A stretch of DNA of 64,000 nucleotides, from positions 13,785 through 77,784 of the forward strand of contig NZ_JBMPIT010000012.1 of the NCBI RefSeq assembly GCF_049341845.1, in the 5' to 3' direction. The first letter of the stretch is position 1; the number at the start of each line of letters is the position of its first letter. The stretch comes from Curtobacterium guangdongense (GTDB taxonomy: Bacteria; Actinomycetota; Actinomycetes; Actinomycetales; Microbacteriaceae). Shown piece by piece: positions 32,520 through 41,619 of this stretch. A program made the position numbers and the translations under genes. Below the pieces are notes generated by a model. That model was given only the letters and a program-made list of their open reading frames with translations. It was not told the DNA's origin and ran no database searches.

Positions 32520-33299
32520 ATGGCAGCGACGTCCGGCTCCGCGAGGTCCAACCCCGCGGGGTCGGACGTCGCTCGTCTGCGTGCACTGCTCCGGGTCGAC
32601 GTGTCTCCGGAGCTGCTCCAACTCGCCCTGACGCACCGCTCGTTCGCGTACGAGCACGGCGGCATCGGGCACAACGAACGCCTCGAGTTCCTCGGTGACT
32701 CCATCCTCGGTCAGGCCGTGACGGTGAAGCTCTACCGCGACTTCCCGGACCTCGACGAAGGCGACCTGGCGAAGCGCCGGGCGAGCCTCGTCTCGACGGT
32801 CGCCCTCGCGGAGATCGCCCGGCTCAACGGCCTCGGCGCCTACCTGCGGCTCGGCAAGGGCGAAGAACTGACCGGCGGCCGTGACAAGTCGTCGATCCTC
32901 GCCGACACTGTCGAAGCCGTCATCGGCGCGACGTACCTCTCCGCCGGGCCCGACGAAGCGACCGCGCTCGTCCTGCGCCTCGTGGAGCCGCTGCTCATCG
33001 ACCCCGACCGTTTCGGTGCCGCGATGGACCCGAAGACGAGCCTGCAGGAGCTCGCGTCGTCGCTGACCCTCGGCAACCCGGCCTACCGGGTCACCGAAGA
33101 GGGCCCCGACCACGACAAGACCTTCCACGCCACCGTCGTGCTGCAGGGCGAGGACATCGCCTCGGGCTCCGGGTCGAGCAAGAAGACCGCCGAGATGGCC
33201 GCGGCGCTGGACGCCTGGACGCGCCTGTCAGGCCGGAGCACCGACGACGCGGCGCCCACGGGCGCTGTCGCGCCGGCCGCAGAGCCCGCCGGGTCCTAG
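32520..33299 (+). CDS. rnc: Ribonuclease III
   Basis: Double-strand-specific RNase for rRNA and mRNA processing, 259 residues. Signature NERLEFLGDS (52-61), second catalytic region DTVEAVIGA, and a C-terminal dsRNA-binding domain from DPKTSLQELASS with GSGSSKKTAEMAAA. A short Ala/Thr tail follows. mutM begins three bases after its stop. Confidence 0.95.
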   Translation: MAATSGSARSNPAGSDVARLRALLRVDVSPELLQLALTHRSFAYEHGGIGHNERLEFLGDSILGQAVTVKLYRDFPDLDEGDLAKRRASLVSTVALAEIARLNGLGAYLRLGKGEELTGGRDKSSILADTVEAVIGATYLSAGPDEATALVLRLVEPLLIDPDRFGAAMDPKTSLQELASSLTLGNPAYRVTEEGPDHDKTFHATVVLQGEDIASGSGSSKKTAEMAAALDAWTRLSGRSTDDAAPTGAVAPAAEPAGS

Positions 33300-33302
33300 C
33301 GC

Positions 33303-34274
33303 GTGCCCGAACTCCCCGAGGTCGAGGTCGTCCGCGCCGGCCTCGAGCCCGCGGTCAGCGGCGCCCGGGTCCTCGCCGTGCACGTGGCCGACGAGCGGGC
33401 CCTCACCCGCCACGACGGCCCCGCCGAGGACTTCGCGCACCGCCTGACCGGCAGGACCATCGCCGCAGCCGTCCGCCGCGGCAAGTTCATCTGGCTCCCG
33501 CTCGCCGAGCCGGGTGCCGACGGCCGAGCAGAAGCGCTCGTGGCACACCTCGGCATGAGCGGGCAGATCCTGCTCGGCCGCGACCGTCCGGCGGCGAAGC
33601 ACCGCCGCATCGTCATCGACGTCCAGCCCGGCGGATCGGACCGCGACGGCGCGCAGGAGCCTCCCGTCGAGCTCGAGTTCGTCGACCAGCGCACGTTCGG
33701 CTCGATGGCGATCGACGCGATGGTGCCCACGATCGACGGCGCGCCCGCCGGGTTCGCCGGCGTCGTGGACGACCGACAGCCCGATGCCCCCTGGCGTCGG
33801 AGCATCCCGACCCAGGTCTCCCACATCGCCCGCGACCCGCTCGACCCCGCGTTCGACGACGACCGGTTCGTGCAGATGGCGAGGAAGCGCTCGAGCGGCA
33901 TCAAGCGGGTGCTGCTCGACCAGGGCGTCGTGAGCGGCATCGGCAACATCTACGCCGACGAGTCGCTGTGGGCGGCGAAGCTCCACTACGACCGCCCGGC
34001 TGACCGCCTGCCCCGGGCATCGGTGCAGCTGCTCCTCGACGAGGTCCGCAGCGTGCTCGCGCGGGCACTCGAGGACGGTGGCACGAGCTTCGACGCCCAG
34101 TACGTCAACGTGAACGGCCAGTCCGGCTACTTCTCGCAGCGCCTCAACGTCTACGGACAGCAGGGGAAGCCGTGCCCGCGGTGCGGCACGACGATCGTGC
34201 GCGAGGCCTTCATGAACCGATCCAGCCACATCTGCCCCGTGTGCCAGCCGCGTCCGCGCGCTCGCAGGCGTTAG
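33303..34274 (+). CDS. mutM: Formamidopyrimidine-DNA glycosylase
   Basis: Removes 8-oxoguanine and ring-opened purines. 323 residues. The catalytic start PELPEVEVV gives the nucleophilic P2 and E3; HLGMSGQILL, the helix-two-turn-helix IGNIYADESLWAAK and the zinc finger CPRCGTTI...CPVCQ are present. Slightly longer than average because of an insertion near residue 110-125. Confidence 0.95.
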   Translation: MPELPEVEVVRAGLEPAVSGARVLAVHVADERALTRHDGPAEDFAHRLTGRTIAAAVRRGKFIWLPLAEPGADGRAEALVAHLGMSGQILLGRDRPAAKHRRIVIDVQPGGSDRDGAQEPPVELEFVDQRTFGSMAIDAMVPTIDGAPAGFAGVVDDRQPDAPWRRSIPTQVSHIARDPLDPAFDDDRFVQMARKRSSGIKRVLLDQGVVSGIGNIYADESLWAAKLHYDRPADRLPRASVQLLLDEVRSVLARALEDGGTSFDAQYVNVNGQSGYFSQRLNVYGQQGKPCPRCGTTIVREAFMNRSSHICPVCQPRPRARRR

Positions 34275-34340
34275 CCTGACGCCGAACAGCGAGACACCAG
34301 CCAGCGAGCAGCGCGACGAGCGACACACCCGGAGACCGCC

Positions 34341-37300
34341 ATGTACTTGAAGAGCCTGACCATCAAGGGGTTCAAGTCCTTCGCGCAACCGACGACGTTC
34401 GCGTTCGAACCAGGGGTGACCTGCATCGTCGGCCCGAACGGCTCCGGCAAGTCCAACGTGGTCGACGCCCTCGCATGGGTGATGGGGGAGCAGGGGGCGA
34501 AGACCCTCCGTGGCGGCAAGATGGAGGACGTCATCTTCGCCGGCACCTCGACCCGTGGCCCGCTCGGCCGGGCGCAGGTGCTCCTGACGATCGACAACAC
34601 CGACGGGCTCCTGCCGATCGACTACAGCGAGGTGACGATCTCCCGCACGCTGTTCCGGAACGGCGGCAGCGAGTACGCCATCAACGGGGAGAACTGCCGT
34701 CTGCTCGACGTGCAGGAACTGCTCTCGGACACCGGCCTCGGGCGGGAAATGCACGTCATCGTCGGGCAGGGGCAGCTCGACAAGGTCCTGCACGCGACCC
34801 CGGAGGACCGCCGTGGGTTCATCGAGGAAGCGGCCGGCATCCTCAAGCACCGTCGGCGCAAGGAGAAGACCCTCCGGAAGCTCGACGCCATGCAGACGAA
34901 CCTCACGCGTCTGTCCGACCTCGCCGGTGAGATCCGACGTCAGCTGAAGCCCCTCGGTCGCCAGGCCGAAGTCGCACGCAAGGCACAGTCCGTCGCAGCC
35001 GTCGCCCGCGACGCCAAGGCCCGGATCCTGGCGGACGACGTCGTCCGCCTGCGCCGCGAGCTCCACGAGCACCAGGAGGTCGAGGCCGGCCGGAAGTCCG
35101 AGCGCATCGTCCTCACCGAGCGCCTCGACCAGACCCGCGCCCGGCAACAGCACGTCGAGCAGAGCATGGTCGGCGACGACGTGGACCGCGCCCGCACGGT
35201 CGTGCACCGGCTCGAGAGCGTGCAGGAACGACTCCGTGGCCTGTCGAGCCTCGCCAACCAGCGCCTGATGCTCCTCGCCCAGCAGTCGGACGCCCCGCAG
35301 CAGGGCCCCACGATCACCACCGAGCAGGTCGCCGGCGTCCGCGCCGAGGGGGACCGGCTCAATGCCCAGGCGACCGCGATGCAACAGGGGATGGCCGCGG
35401 CCGCCGACCGGGTCCGGCGGGCCCGTGCGACCCTCGACGCGCTCGACGAGCGGATCGCAGCGCAGGCGGCGCTCGTATCCCAGCACGACCTCGACGCGCA
35501 GCGGCTCGCCAGCGCGGTCGACGTCGCCAGGTCCAAGCGCGGTTCCGCCGTCGCCGACCGGGAACGTCGGGAGCGTGCGCTCACCGAGGCCACCGAGCGT
35601 TCCCGGGTCGCCGAGGCGGCGCTGGCGGACGTCGGGACGGACCCGTCGGCGGACACCGACGCCGATGCCCTGCAGACCGCGCTCGACGCCGCCCGCGAGC
35701 GGCTCGAACGGACGCAGACCACCCGCGACGAGCTCCGCGACCGGCTGCACGGCATGGAACGCGAGCGGGACGCCCTCGACGCGCGCGTGGCCGCACTCGG
35801 CATGTCGATCGACGTCCGCGACGGTTCCCAGGCGCTCATCGAGGCGGGACGTGCCGGGATCGTCGGCCGGCTCGCTGACCACCTCACCGTGACGGCCGGC
35901 TTCGAGGCCGCCATCGCCGCGGCGCTCGACGGACTCGCCGACGCAGTCCTGGCCGAGGACCGCGCAGCGGCCCTCGACGCCGTCGCACACGCCCGCACCG
36001 AGGACATCGGTCGCATCGACGTGGTCGTCGCGGACGCCGCAGGAACCGCGGCCGGCTCCGCCGCACCCGCCGGCGTCCGTCGCGCCCTCGACCTGGTCAG
36101 CGGCCCGCCCGCCCTGTCCGCGATCCTCGCGGACACGTTGGTCGCCGATTCCGACGACGTCGACCTGGAGGCCGTGCTCACCGCCGCCCCGCAGGCGACG
36201 GTCGTGACGCGCTCGGGTGACCTCGTCCGTGCGGTCCGCGTGACCGGCGGCGGTGAGCGGACCACCTCGCGTATCGAGCTCGTCGCGGAACGGGACGACG
36301 CGGTGACGCGTCGCGATGCCATCGCGACGGCCGCGGCGGAGCTGGCCACGAGCCTCCAGGCCGCACGCACCGACGTGGACGACGCGCGCCGCGCTGCGGA
36401 CGATGCCGACCGGACGAGCCGCGCGCACGCCGCAGCCGTCGCCGAGTACGACCGGACGAGCGCGTCGGTCCGCGCGAAGGCGGAGAACGCCCTCGCCGAG
36501 GTCGAGCGGCTCCGCGCGGCGCTCGGTGAGACGGATGGTGCGGTCGAATCCGCAGAACGTGTCCTCGCCGAGGCCGAGCAGGCGCAGCAGGAACACGCGG
36601 GGGCGCCGCGACCGACCGTCGACGCCTCCGAACGTCCGGCGCTGCAGGACGCGCTCGAGGCGGCGCGTGCCGCGGAGATCGAGCAGCGCATCCAGATCGA
36701 CACCGTGCGCGAGCGGGCGCGGGCCGAACGGTCGCGTGCCGACCAGCTCGACCGGCAGCTCGAGGCGGAGCGTGCGGCGGCCGAGGAAGCGGCACGGCTC
36801 GCGGTCATCCGGCGTGGGCAGATGGCGACGGCCGAGAGTGTCCTCGCGGACCTGCCGGAGGTGCTCGGTGCGGTCGACCGCTCGCTGGCCGAGGCGCGCG
36901 TGCAACTCGCGACCGCGGAGTCCGAACGGTCGAAGCGGAACACCGAGCTGCAGACGATCCGGAACGAGGAACGCGAGCTGCGGGATCGTCTGCAGTCGAT
37001 CACCGACGGTGTGCACTCGCTCGAGATGGAGATCTACGAGAAGAAGCTGCACGTGTCCGGCGTGCTGGACCGGGCTCAGAGCGAACTCGGGCTCGTCGAG
37101 GCCGTCCTCGTGGCGGAGTACGGGCCCGACGTGCCCGTGCCCGTCGACGTGCTCATCGACCCCCGGGTGCTCGCGCGGAAGCACCGGGATGCGTCGCGGG
37201 CGGCGGCGGCAGCGGCTGCGGTCGCTCCGGACGAGGACGTCGACGTGGATGCTGTGGGCGCCGTGGACTCCGAGGACGCGGACGCGGACGTCCCCGAGCT

Positions 37301-38063
37301 CGTCGACGCCGAGTCGACGCTGCCGGGCGGCCCCGCGCTGCCCGAGTTCGACGCGACCGACGACGTCGACGTGACCGAGGTCGAGACGGTGCCCTACGTG
37401 CGCGCCGAACAGGAGCGCCGGCTGAAGGCGGCCGAACGCGACCTCGGCCAGCTCGGCAAGGTGAACCCGCTCGCGCTCGAGGAGTTCCAGGCGCTCGAAC
37501 AGCGGCACGCGTTCCTCGCCGAGCAGCTCGAGGACCTGCAGAAGACCCGCACCGATCTCATGACGATCATCGAGGAACTCGACACGAAGATGCAGACCAT
37601 CTTCGAGTCGGCGTTCAACGACACCCGCGAGGCCTTCGACGTCATCTTCCCGGTCCTCTTCCCCGGCGGGTCCGGGTCGATCACGCTGACCGACTCCACC
37701 GACCTGCTCGGGACGGGGATCGACGTGCAGGTGAAGCCCGCAGGCAAGAAGATCGACCGGCTGACGCTGCTGTCCGGCGGCGAGCGGTCCCTGGCGGCGG
37801 TGGCGCTCCTTGTGGCGATCTTCACCGCCAGGCCCTCGCCGTTCTACATCATGGACGAGGTCGAGGCGGCGCTCGACGACGCGAACCTCGGCCGGCTGCT
37901 GACCGTGTTCGAGCGGCTTCGCGAGGCCTCGCAGCTCATCGTGATCACGCACCAGAAGCGCACGATGGAGATCGCCGACGCGCTGTACGGCGTCTCCATG
38001 CGGCAGGACGGTGTGTCGGCCGTGGTCGGTCAGCGCGTCCAGCGTCGCGACGCCGCTGCGTAG
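34341..38063 (+). CDS. smc: Chromosome segregation ATPase SMC
   Basis: Condensin ATPase of 1240 residues. N-terminal MYLKSLTIKGFKSFA and Walker A GPNGSGKS (about 32-39), long coiled coils rich in Arg/Glu/Ala, hinge at about 500-690, second coil, then signature LLSGGERSLAAVA and Walker B FYIMDEVEAALDDAN. An acidic low-complexity stretch near 970-1020 (DEDVDVDAVGAVDSEDADADV) interrupts the second coil. Partners ScpA/ScpB are not in the window. ftsY follows after the terC insertion, the common order. Confidence 0.97.
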   Translation: MYLKSLTIKGFKSFAQPTTFAFEPGVTCIVGPNGSGKSNVVDALAWVMGEQGAKTLRGGKMEDVIFAGTSTRGPLGRAQVLLTIDNTDGLLPIDYSEVTISRTLFRNGGSEYAINGENCRLLDVQELLSDTGLGREMHVIVGQGQLDKVLHATPEDRRGFIEEAAGILKHRRRKEKTLRKLDAMQTNLTRLSDLAGEIRRQLKPLGRQAEVARKAQSVAAVARDAKARILADDVVRLRRELHEHQEVEAGRKSERIVLTERLDQTRARQQHVEQSMVGDDVDRARTVVHRLESVQERLRGLSSLANQRLMLLAQQSDAPQQGPTITTEQVAGVRAEGDRLNAQATAMQQGMAAAADRVRRARATLDALDERIAAQAALVSQHDLDAQRLASAVDVARSKRGSAVADRERRERALTEATERSRVAEAALADVGTDPSADTDADALQTALDAARERLERTQTTRDELRDRLHGMERERDALDARVAALGMSIDVRDGSQALIEAGRAGIVGRLADHLTVTAGFEAAIAAALDGLADAVLAEDRAAALDAVAHARTEDIGRIDVVVADAAGTAAGSAAPAGVRRALDLVSGPPALSAILADTLVADSDDVDLEAVLTAAPQATVVTRSGDLVRAVRVTGGGERTTSRIELVAERDDAVTRRDAIATAAAELATSLQAARTDVDDARRAADDADRTSRAHAAAVAEYDRTSASVRAKAENALAEVERLRAALGETDGAVESAERVLAEAEQAQQEHAGAPRPTVDASERPALQDALEAARAAEIEQRIQIDTVRERARAERSRADQLDRQLEAERAAAEEAARLAVIRRGQMATAESVLADLPEVLGAVDRSLAEARVQLATAESERSKRNTELQTIRNEERELRDRLQSITDGVHSLEMEIYEKKLHVSGVLDRAQSELGLVEAVLVAEYGPDVPVPVDVLIDPRVLARKHRDASRAAAAAAAVAPDEDVDVDAVGAVDSEDADADVPELVDAESTLPGGPALPEFDATDDVDVTEVETVPYVRAEQERRLKAAERDLGQLGKVNPLALEEFQALEQRHAFLAEQLEDLQKTRTDLMTIIEELDTKMQTIFESAFNDTREAFDVIFPVLFPGGSGSITLTDSTDLLGTGIDVQVKPAGKKIDRLTLLSGGERSLAAVALLVAIFTARPSPFYIMDEVEAALDDANLGRLLTVFERLREASQLIVITHQKRTMEIADALYGVSMRQDGVSAVVGQRVQRRDAAA

Positions 38064-38070
38064 CCGCCCG

Positions 38071-38118
38071 GCTGCCCGGCTGCCCGGCTGCCCGCCTGCC
38101 CGCCTGCCCGCGGGGGAG
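38071..38118. repeat. 8-bp (G/C)CTGCCCG tandem array
   Basis: Six octamers begin eight bases after the smc stop and lead into the hairpin at 38124. Core TGCCCG is shared with the array at 6454. Confidence 0.85.
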
Positions 38119-38123
38119 TACCC

Positions 38124-38172
38124 CGAAAGCGACAGTTCCCCGCGGAGATCCGGCGGGGAACTGTCGCTTTCG
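38124..38172. terminator. Perfect 20-bp hairpin between convergent smc and terC
   Basis: Arms 38124-38143 and 38153-38172 (CGAAAGCGACAGTTCCCCGC and its complement) pair perfectly around a 9-base loop. Runs of A and T near both outer ends suit termination in both directions. Confidence 0.8.
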
Positions 38173-38217
38173 CGGTACGGAGCGGTGCGGTACAGAGCGC
38201 TGCGGTACGGAGCGGTG
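38173..38217. repeat. 15-bp direct repeats after the hairpin
   Basis: Three units CGGTAC(G/A)GAGCG at 38173, 38188 and 38203, filling the remaining gap before the terC stop. Confidence 0.75.
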
Positions 38218-38226
38218 CGGGGCGGG

Positions 38227-39258
38227 CTACTTCGCGTCGGCCTCGGCGGAGACCGTGGGCTGCGAGCCCGTCGGGGTCAGGCCGCGCGCACGGCGCTTGT
38301 TCGAGACCACGAGGGACGCCACCGTCGCGACCGCGATCGTCAGCATGATGAACCCGAGCGAGAACCAGATCGGGATCTCCGGCGCCCACTCGATGTGCTC
38401 GCCGCCGTTGATGAAGGGCAGCTCGTTGACGTGCATCGCGTGGAACACGAGCTTCACGCCGATGAACCCGAGGATGACCGCGAGCCCCTGGCCGAGGTAG
38501 ATGAGCCGCTCGAGCAGGCCGGCGATGAGGAAGTAGAGCTGTCGGAGCCCGAGGAGCGAGAACGCGTTCGCGGTGAACACGATGAAGGCGTCCTGCGTCA
38601 GACCGAAGATCGCGGGGATCGAGTCGAGCGCGAACAGCACGTCGGTGAGGCCGATGGCGACCATGACGAGCAGCATCGGGGTGAACAGCCGCTTGCCGTC
38701 GACCTTGGTGGTCAGGCGGTCGCCGTCGTAGTGGTCCGACGTCGGGATGACGCGCTTCAGGACGCGGATGAGCCGGGAATCACCCTCGTCCGCACCGTGG
38801 TCGTTCCCGCTGCGGGCCTGGGACCAGGCGAGCCAGAACAGCAGCGCGCCGAACAGGTAGAACACCCACGAGAAGTTGTCGATGATCGTGACGCCGAGCG
38901 CGATGAACAGGCCGCGGGCCACGAGGGCGATCGCGACACCGACGAGCAGGACCTTCTGCTGGAACTCCTTCGGCACCGCGAAGGACGACATGATGATGAG
39001 GAAGACGAACAGGTTGTCGACCGACAGTGCCTTCTCCGTCAGCCACCCGGCGAAGTACTCACCACCGGCCTGGTGCCCGCCGAAGACCCAGATCCCGATG
39101 CCGAACACGATCGCCAGGGCGATGTACACGACGGACCAGAAGGCGGATTCGCGGATGTGCGGCACGTGCGGCTTGCGCACGTGCGAGAAGAAGTCGAACA
39201 CCAGCAGGCCGAGGATGCCGGCGATGGTGATGATCCAGACGAGGAACGGGACGTCCAA
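38227..39258 (-). CDS. TerC-family integral membrane protein (probable Mn2+ exporter)
   Basis: Membrane protein of 343 residues with about eight to nine helices. Paired acidic motifs ALSVDNLFVFLIIMSSF and GLTDVLFALDSIPAIFG contain the conserved Asp residues of the TerC/Alx group. A cytoplasmic loop (about 150-185) separates the halves. TTG 39258 is chosen: AAGGG sits seven bases before it. The leader is a yybP-ykoY riboswitch, which supports manganese export. It is inserted between smc and ftsY. Confidence 0.9.
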   Translation of the reverse strand: MDVPFLVWIITIAGILGLLVFDFFSHVRKPHVPHIRESAFWSVVYIALAIVFGIGIWVFGGHQAGGEYFAGWLTEKALSVDNLFVFLIIMSSFAVPKEFQQKVLLVGVAIALVARGLFIALGVTIIDNFSWVFYLFGALLFWLAWSQARSGNDHGADEGDSRLIRVLKRVIPTSDHYDGDRLTTKVDGKRLFTPMLLVMVAIGLTDVLFALDSIPAIFGLTQDAFIVFTANAFSLLGLRQLYFLIAGLLERLIYLGQGLAVILGFIGVKLVFHAMHVNELPFINGGEHIEWAPEIPIWFSLGFIMLTIAVATVASLVVSNKRRARGLTPTGSQPTVSAEADAK

Positions 39259-39304
39259 GGAGTTTCCCTTCAGGGGGCGTACCGGGTACGCCGAGGCCTG
39301 AAGG
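39259..39304 (-). promoter_or_regulatory. Expression platform: Shine-Dalgarno sequestering hairpin of terC
   Basis: CCTGAAGG at the ribosome site (39267-39274) can pair with CCTTCAGG at 39297-39304, closing a hairpin that contains the inner stem GGCGTACC/GGTACGCC. The strand at 39300-39304 is also the 3' strand of aptamer helix P1, so the two pairings exclude each other. Confidence 0.65.
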
Positions 39305-39410
39305 TCTCTTCCGCCGTGATCTGCTGCAACCGATCACGACCGGCGCCCCGGATCCGGATCGTCCCGGACCGTACTGACGAGGTCACCGAGGAGGAATACT
39401 CCCCTTCGTG
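39297..39410 (-). ncRNA. yybP-ykoY (manganese) riboswitch aptamer
   Basis: Minus strand shows the class hallmarks in order: GAAGGGGAGTA at 39397-39407, the CTCGTCAGTACG loop at 39370-39381, a GC-rich helix, and GAGACCTTC at 39300-39308. P1 pairs GAAGG with CCTTC. The class controls TerC, Alx and MntP genes and senses Mn2+. Ligand-bound aptamer would hold CCTTC away from the ribosome site and turn terC on. Confidence 0.82.
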
Positions 39411-39450
39411 TGGCCGAGCATACCGGGGACCGGCATCAGCCGCCGCGCCC

Positions 39451-39456
39451 TAAGCT
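39451..39456 (+). promoter_or_regulatory. -10 box of ftsY, leaderless
   Basis: TAAGCT, six bases before ATG 39463. Confidence 0.5.
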
Positions 39457-39462
39457 GGGAAC

Positions 39463-40332
39463 ATGGCGAGTTCCTGGTCACTGTCCTCCCGGCTGCGCGG
39501 GCTCTTCCAGCGGAAGACCATCGACGAGACGACATGGGACGACCTCGAGACGGCCCTGATCGGCGCTGACTTCGGCCCGGACATCTCCGAGGCGATCATC
39601 GAGGACCTGCACGCCCGCGTCGACCGCTACGGCACGACCGACCCCGCCGACCTGCAGCGCATGCTCCGCGAGGTGCTCGAGGAACGGCTCTCGAAGCTCG
39701 ACACCACACTGAAGCTCAGCGCGCGTCCCGCGGTGGTCCTGGTCGTCGGCGTGAACGGCGTCGGCAAGACGACCACGATCGGCAAGTTCGCCAAGTTCCT
39801 GAAGACCTACGACCGCACGGTGCTCGTCGGCGCGGCGGACACCTTCCGCGCGGCCGCGGTCGAGCAGGTCGCCACGTGGGCCCAGCGCGCCGGGGTCGAC
39901 GTCGTCCGCCCGGCACAGCCCGGGCAGGACCCGGCGTCGGTGGCGTACCAGACGGTCGAGAAGGCGATGCGGGACGGCACCGAGATCGTCGTCATCGACA
40001 CCGCCGGTCGTCTGCACACCAAGGCCGGGCTGATGGACGAGCTCGGCAAGATCAAGCGCGTCGTCGAGAAGCAGACCGAGATCGCCGAGGTCCTGCTGGT
40101 GCTCGACGCGACGACCGGGCAGAACGGCCTCGCGCAGGCGCAGGCCTTCATCGAGGGCGCGGGCGTCACCGGGCTCGTCATCACGAAGCTCGACGGCTCC
40201 GCGAAGGCCGGCTTCGTGCTGAGCGTGCAGGAGAAGACGGGCATCCCGATCAAGCTCATCGGGCAGGGCGAGGGCATCAACGACCTGACCGGCTTCACCC
40301 CGCACGTGTTCGTGCAGAACCTCGTCGGCTGA
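39463..40332 (+). CDS. ftsY: Signal recognition particle receptor FtsY
   Basis: GTPase that docks SRP-ribosome complexes at the membrane. 289 residues: only the N and G domains are present, without the acidic A domain of the E. coli protein. G motifs: GVNGVGKTTTIGKFAKF, ADTFRAAAVEQ, DTAGRLHTK, TKLDGSAKAG, and the C-terminal GQGEGINDLTGF. A short amphipathic start (SWSLSSRLRGLF) may replace the A domain for membrane contact. Works with Ffh at 42515. Confidence 0.96.
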   Translation: MASSWSLSSRLRGLFQRKTIDETTWDDLETALIGADFGPDISEAIIEDLHARVDRYGTTDPADLQRMLREVLEERLSKLDTTLKLSARPAVVLVVGVNGVGKTTTIGKFAKFLKTYDRTVLVGAADTFRAAAVEQVATWAQRAGVDVVRPAQPGQDPASVAYQTVEKAMRDGTEIVVIDTAGRLHTKAGLMDELGKIKRVVEKQTEIAEVLLVLDATTGQNGLAQAQAFIEGAGVTGLVITKLDGSAKAGFVLSVQEKTGIPIKLIGQGEGINDLTGFTPHVFVQNLVG

Positions 40333-40390
40333 TTCCGGGTACCGTCTCGGCAGTACAGGGATCGTCCAGGTACACGGAAGGAGCCCTCAC

Positions 40391-40549
40391 ATGCCCGCAC
40401 TCCTGATCATCGCGATCGTCGTCGGCCTCGTCCTGCTCTTCAGCGGCATCTTCGTCGGTGCCCTGAAGTTCCTGCTCTGGGTCGGCATCGTCCTCATCAT
40501 CCTCGCCGTCATCGGCTGGCTGCTGCGGAGCATCCGCGGTCGCGCGTAG
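40391..40549 (+). CDS. 52-residue membrane protein
   Basis: Small protein with two hydrophobic helices (about 4-22 and 25-43) and the basic end RSIRGRA. ATG 40391 follows GGAAGGAG at good distance, and codon bias fits a real gene. Similar two-helix micro-proteins are widespread in Actinobacteria without assigned role. It may be co-transcribed with ftsY (58-base gap). Confidence 0.7.
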   Translation: MPALLIIAIVVGLVLLFSGIFVGALKFLLWVGIVLIILAVIGWLLRSIRGRA

Positions 40550-40580
40550 CAAGCAGTGTGCCCGGAACGGGCACCACGCG

Positions 40581-40620
40581 GACGGGAGGCACGGTGCCAG
40601 CTGGCACCGTGCCTCCCGTC
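40581..40620. terminator. Perfect 40-bp palindrome (family B) between the small membrane gene and lipA
   Basis: Two perfect 20-bp arms without a loop, from GACGGGAGGCACGG to its complement. Convergent setting suits a bidirectional terminator. Confidence 0.78.
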
Positions 40621-40635
40621 TGTCTGTGGCTCGTC

Positions 40636-41619
40636 CTAGACCGCCTGGCGGCCCACCGGGGCATCGACCAGATGCGCGAGGTGCGCCGGCACCGTGCCGC
40701 CGCGCGCGACGGTCGCGCGGGCCCAGAGCCGTCCGGCACGGTACGAGGACCGCACCAGCGGTCCGGCGAGGACCCCCGCGAAGCCCATGTCCTCGGCGAG
40801 TTCGCGGAGCTCGACGAACTCCTCCGGCTTGACCCACCTCGCGACCGGCAGGTGCCGGGGCGACGGGCGGAGGTACTGCGTCAGCGTGATGATGTCCGTG
40901 CCGGCGTCGTACAGCTGCTGGAGGGCGTCCTCGATCTCGGCACGTTCCTCGCCCATGCCGAGGATGAGGTTCGACTTCGTCACGAGCCCTGCGTCGCGCC
41001 CCTGCGTGATCACGTCGAGCGACCGTTCGAACCGGAAGGCCGGACGGATGCGCTTGAAGATGCGGGGGACGGTCTCGACGTTGTGGGCGAAGACCTCGGG
41101 GCGGGCGTCGAACACCTGTCCGAGCTGGTCCGGGCGGCCGTTGAAGTCCGGCACGAGGATCTCGACGCCGGTGCCGGGGGAGTGCTCGTGGATCGCCCGG
41201 ATGGTCTCGGCGTAGAGCCAGGCCCCGCCGTCGTCCAGGTCGTCGCGGGCCACACCGGTGACGGTGGCGTAGCGGAGGCCCATGCTCGCGACGGAGTCCG
41301 CGACGCGTCGGGGCTCGTCGCGGTCGAGCGGCTCGGGCTTGCCGGTGTCGATCTGGCAGAAGTCGCACCGGCGGGTGCACTGGGCGCCGCCGATGAGGAA
41401 CGTCGCCTCGCGGTCCTCCCAGCACTCGAAGATGTTCGGGCAGCCGGCCTCCTGGCAGACGGTGTGGAGCTGCTCGGACTTCACCAGGGCGGAGACCTCC
41501 TTGAACTCCGGGCCCTGGGTCGCGCGGGTCTTGATCCACGCGGGCTTCGTCTCGATCGGTGTCTCGGCGTTCCTGGCCTCGACGCGGAGCATGCGGCGGC
41601 CTTCTGGAGCGAGGGTCAT
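40636..41619 (-). CDS. lipA: Lipoyl synthase
   Basis: Radical-SAM enzyme of 327 residues that inserts sulfur at C6 and C8 of protein-bound octanoate. Auxiliary cluster cysteines are in CQEAGCPNIFEC and the radical-SAM cluster in CTRRCDFCQID. A C-terminal serine in LVRSSYRAG fits the auxiliary cluster ligand. ATG overlaps the lipB stop (ATGA), so the two are coupled. Confidence 0.96.
   Translation of the reverse strand: MTLAPEGRRMLRVEARNAETPIETKPAWIKTRATQGPEFKEVSALVKSEQLHTVCQEAGCPNIFECWEDREATFLIGGAQCTRRCDFCQIDTGKPEPLDRDEPRRVADSVASMGLRYATVTGVARDDLDDGGAWLYAETIRAIHEHSPGTGVEILVPDFNGRPDQLGQVFDARPEVFAHNVETVPRIFKRIRPAFRFERSLDVITQGRDAGLVTKSNLILGMGEERAEIEDALQQLYDAGTDIITLTQYLRPSPRHLPVARWVKPEEFVELRELAEDMGFAGVLAGPLVRSSYRAGRLWARATVARGGTVPAHLAHLVDAPVGRQAV

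Noticed and set aside
33228..37952. A very long open frame on the minus strand opposite mutM and smc
   Set aside because: It arises from high-GC codon usage of smc; no ribosome site, Arg/Gly-rich composition, no recognisable domain, and smc is intact on the other strand.
40295..41539. Long minus-strand Arg/Pro-rich frame over lipA
   Set aside because: Shadow of lipA, which has all cluster cysteines in another frame.
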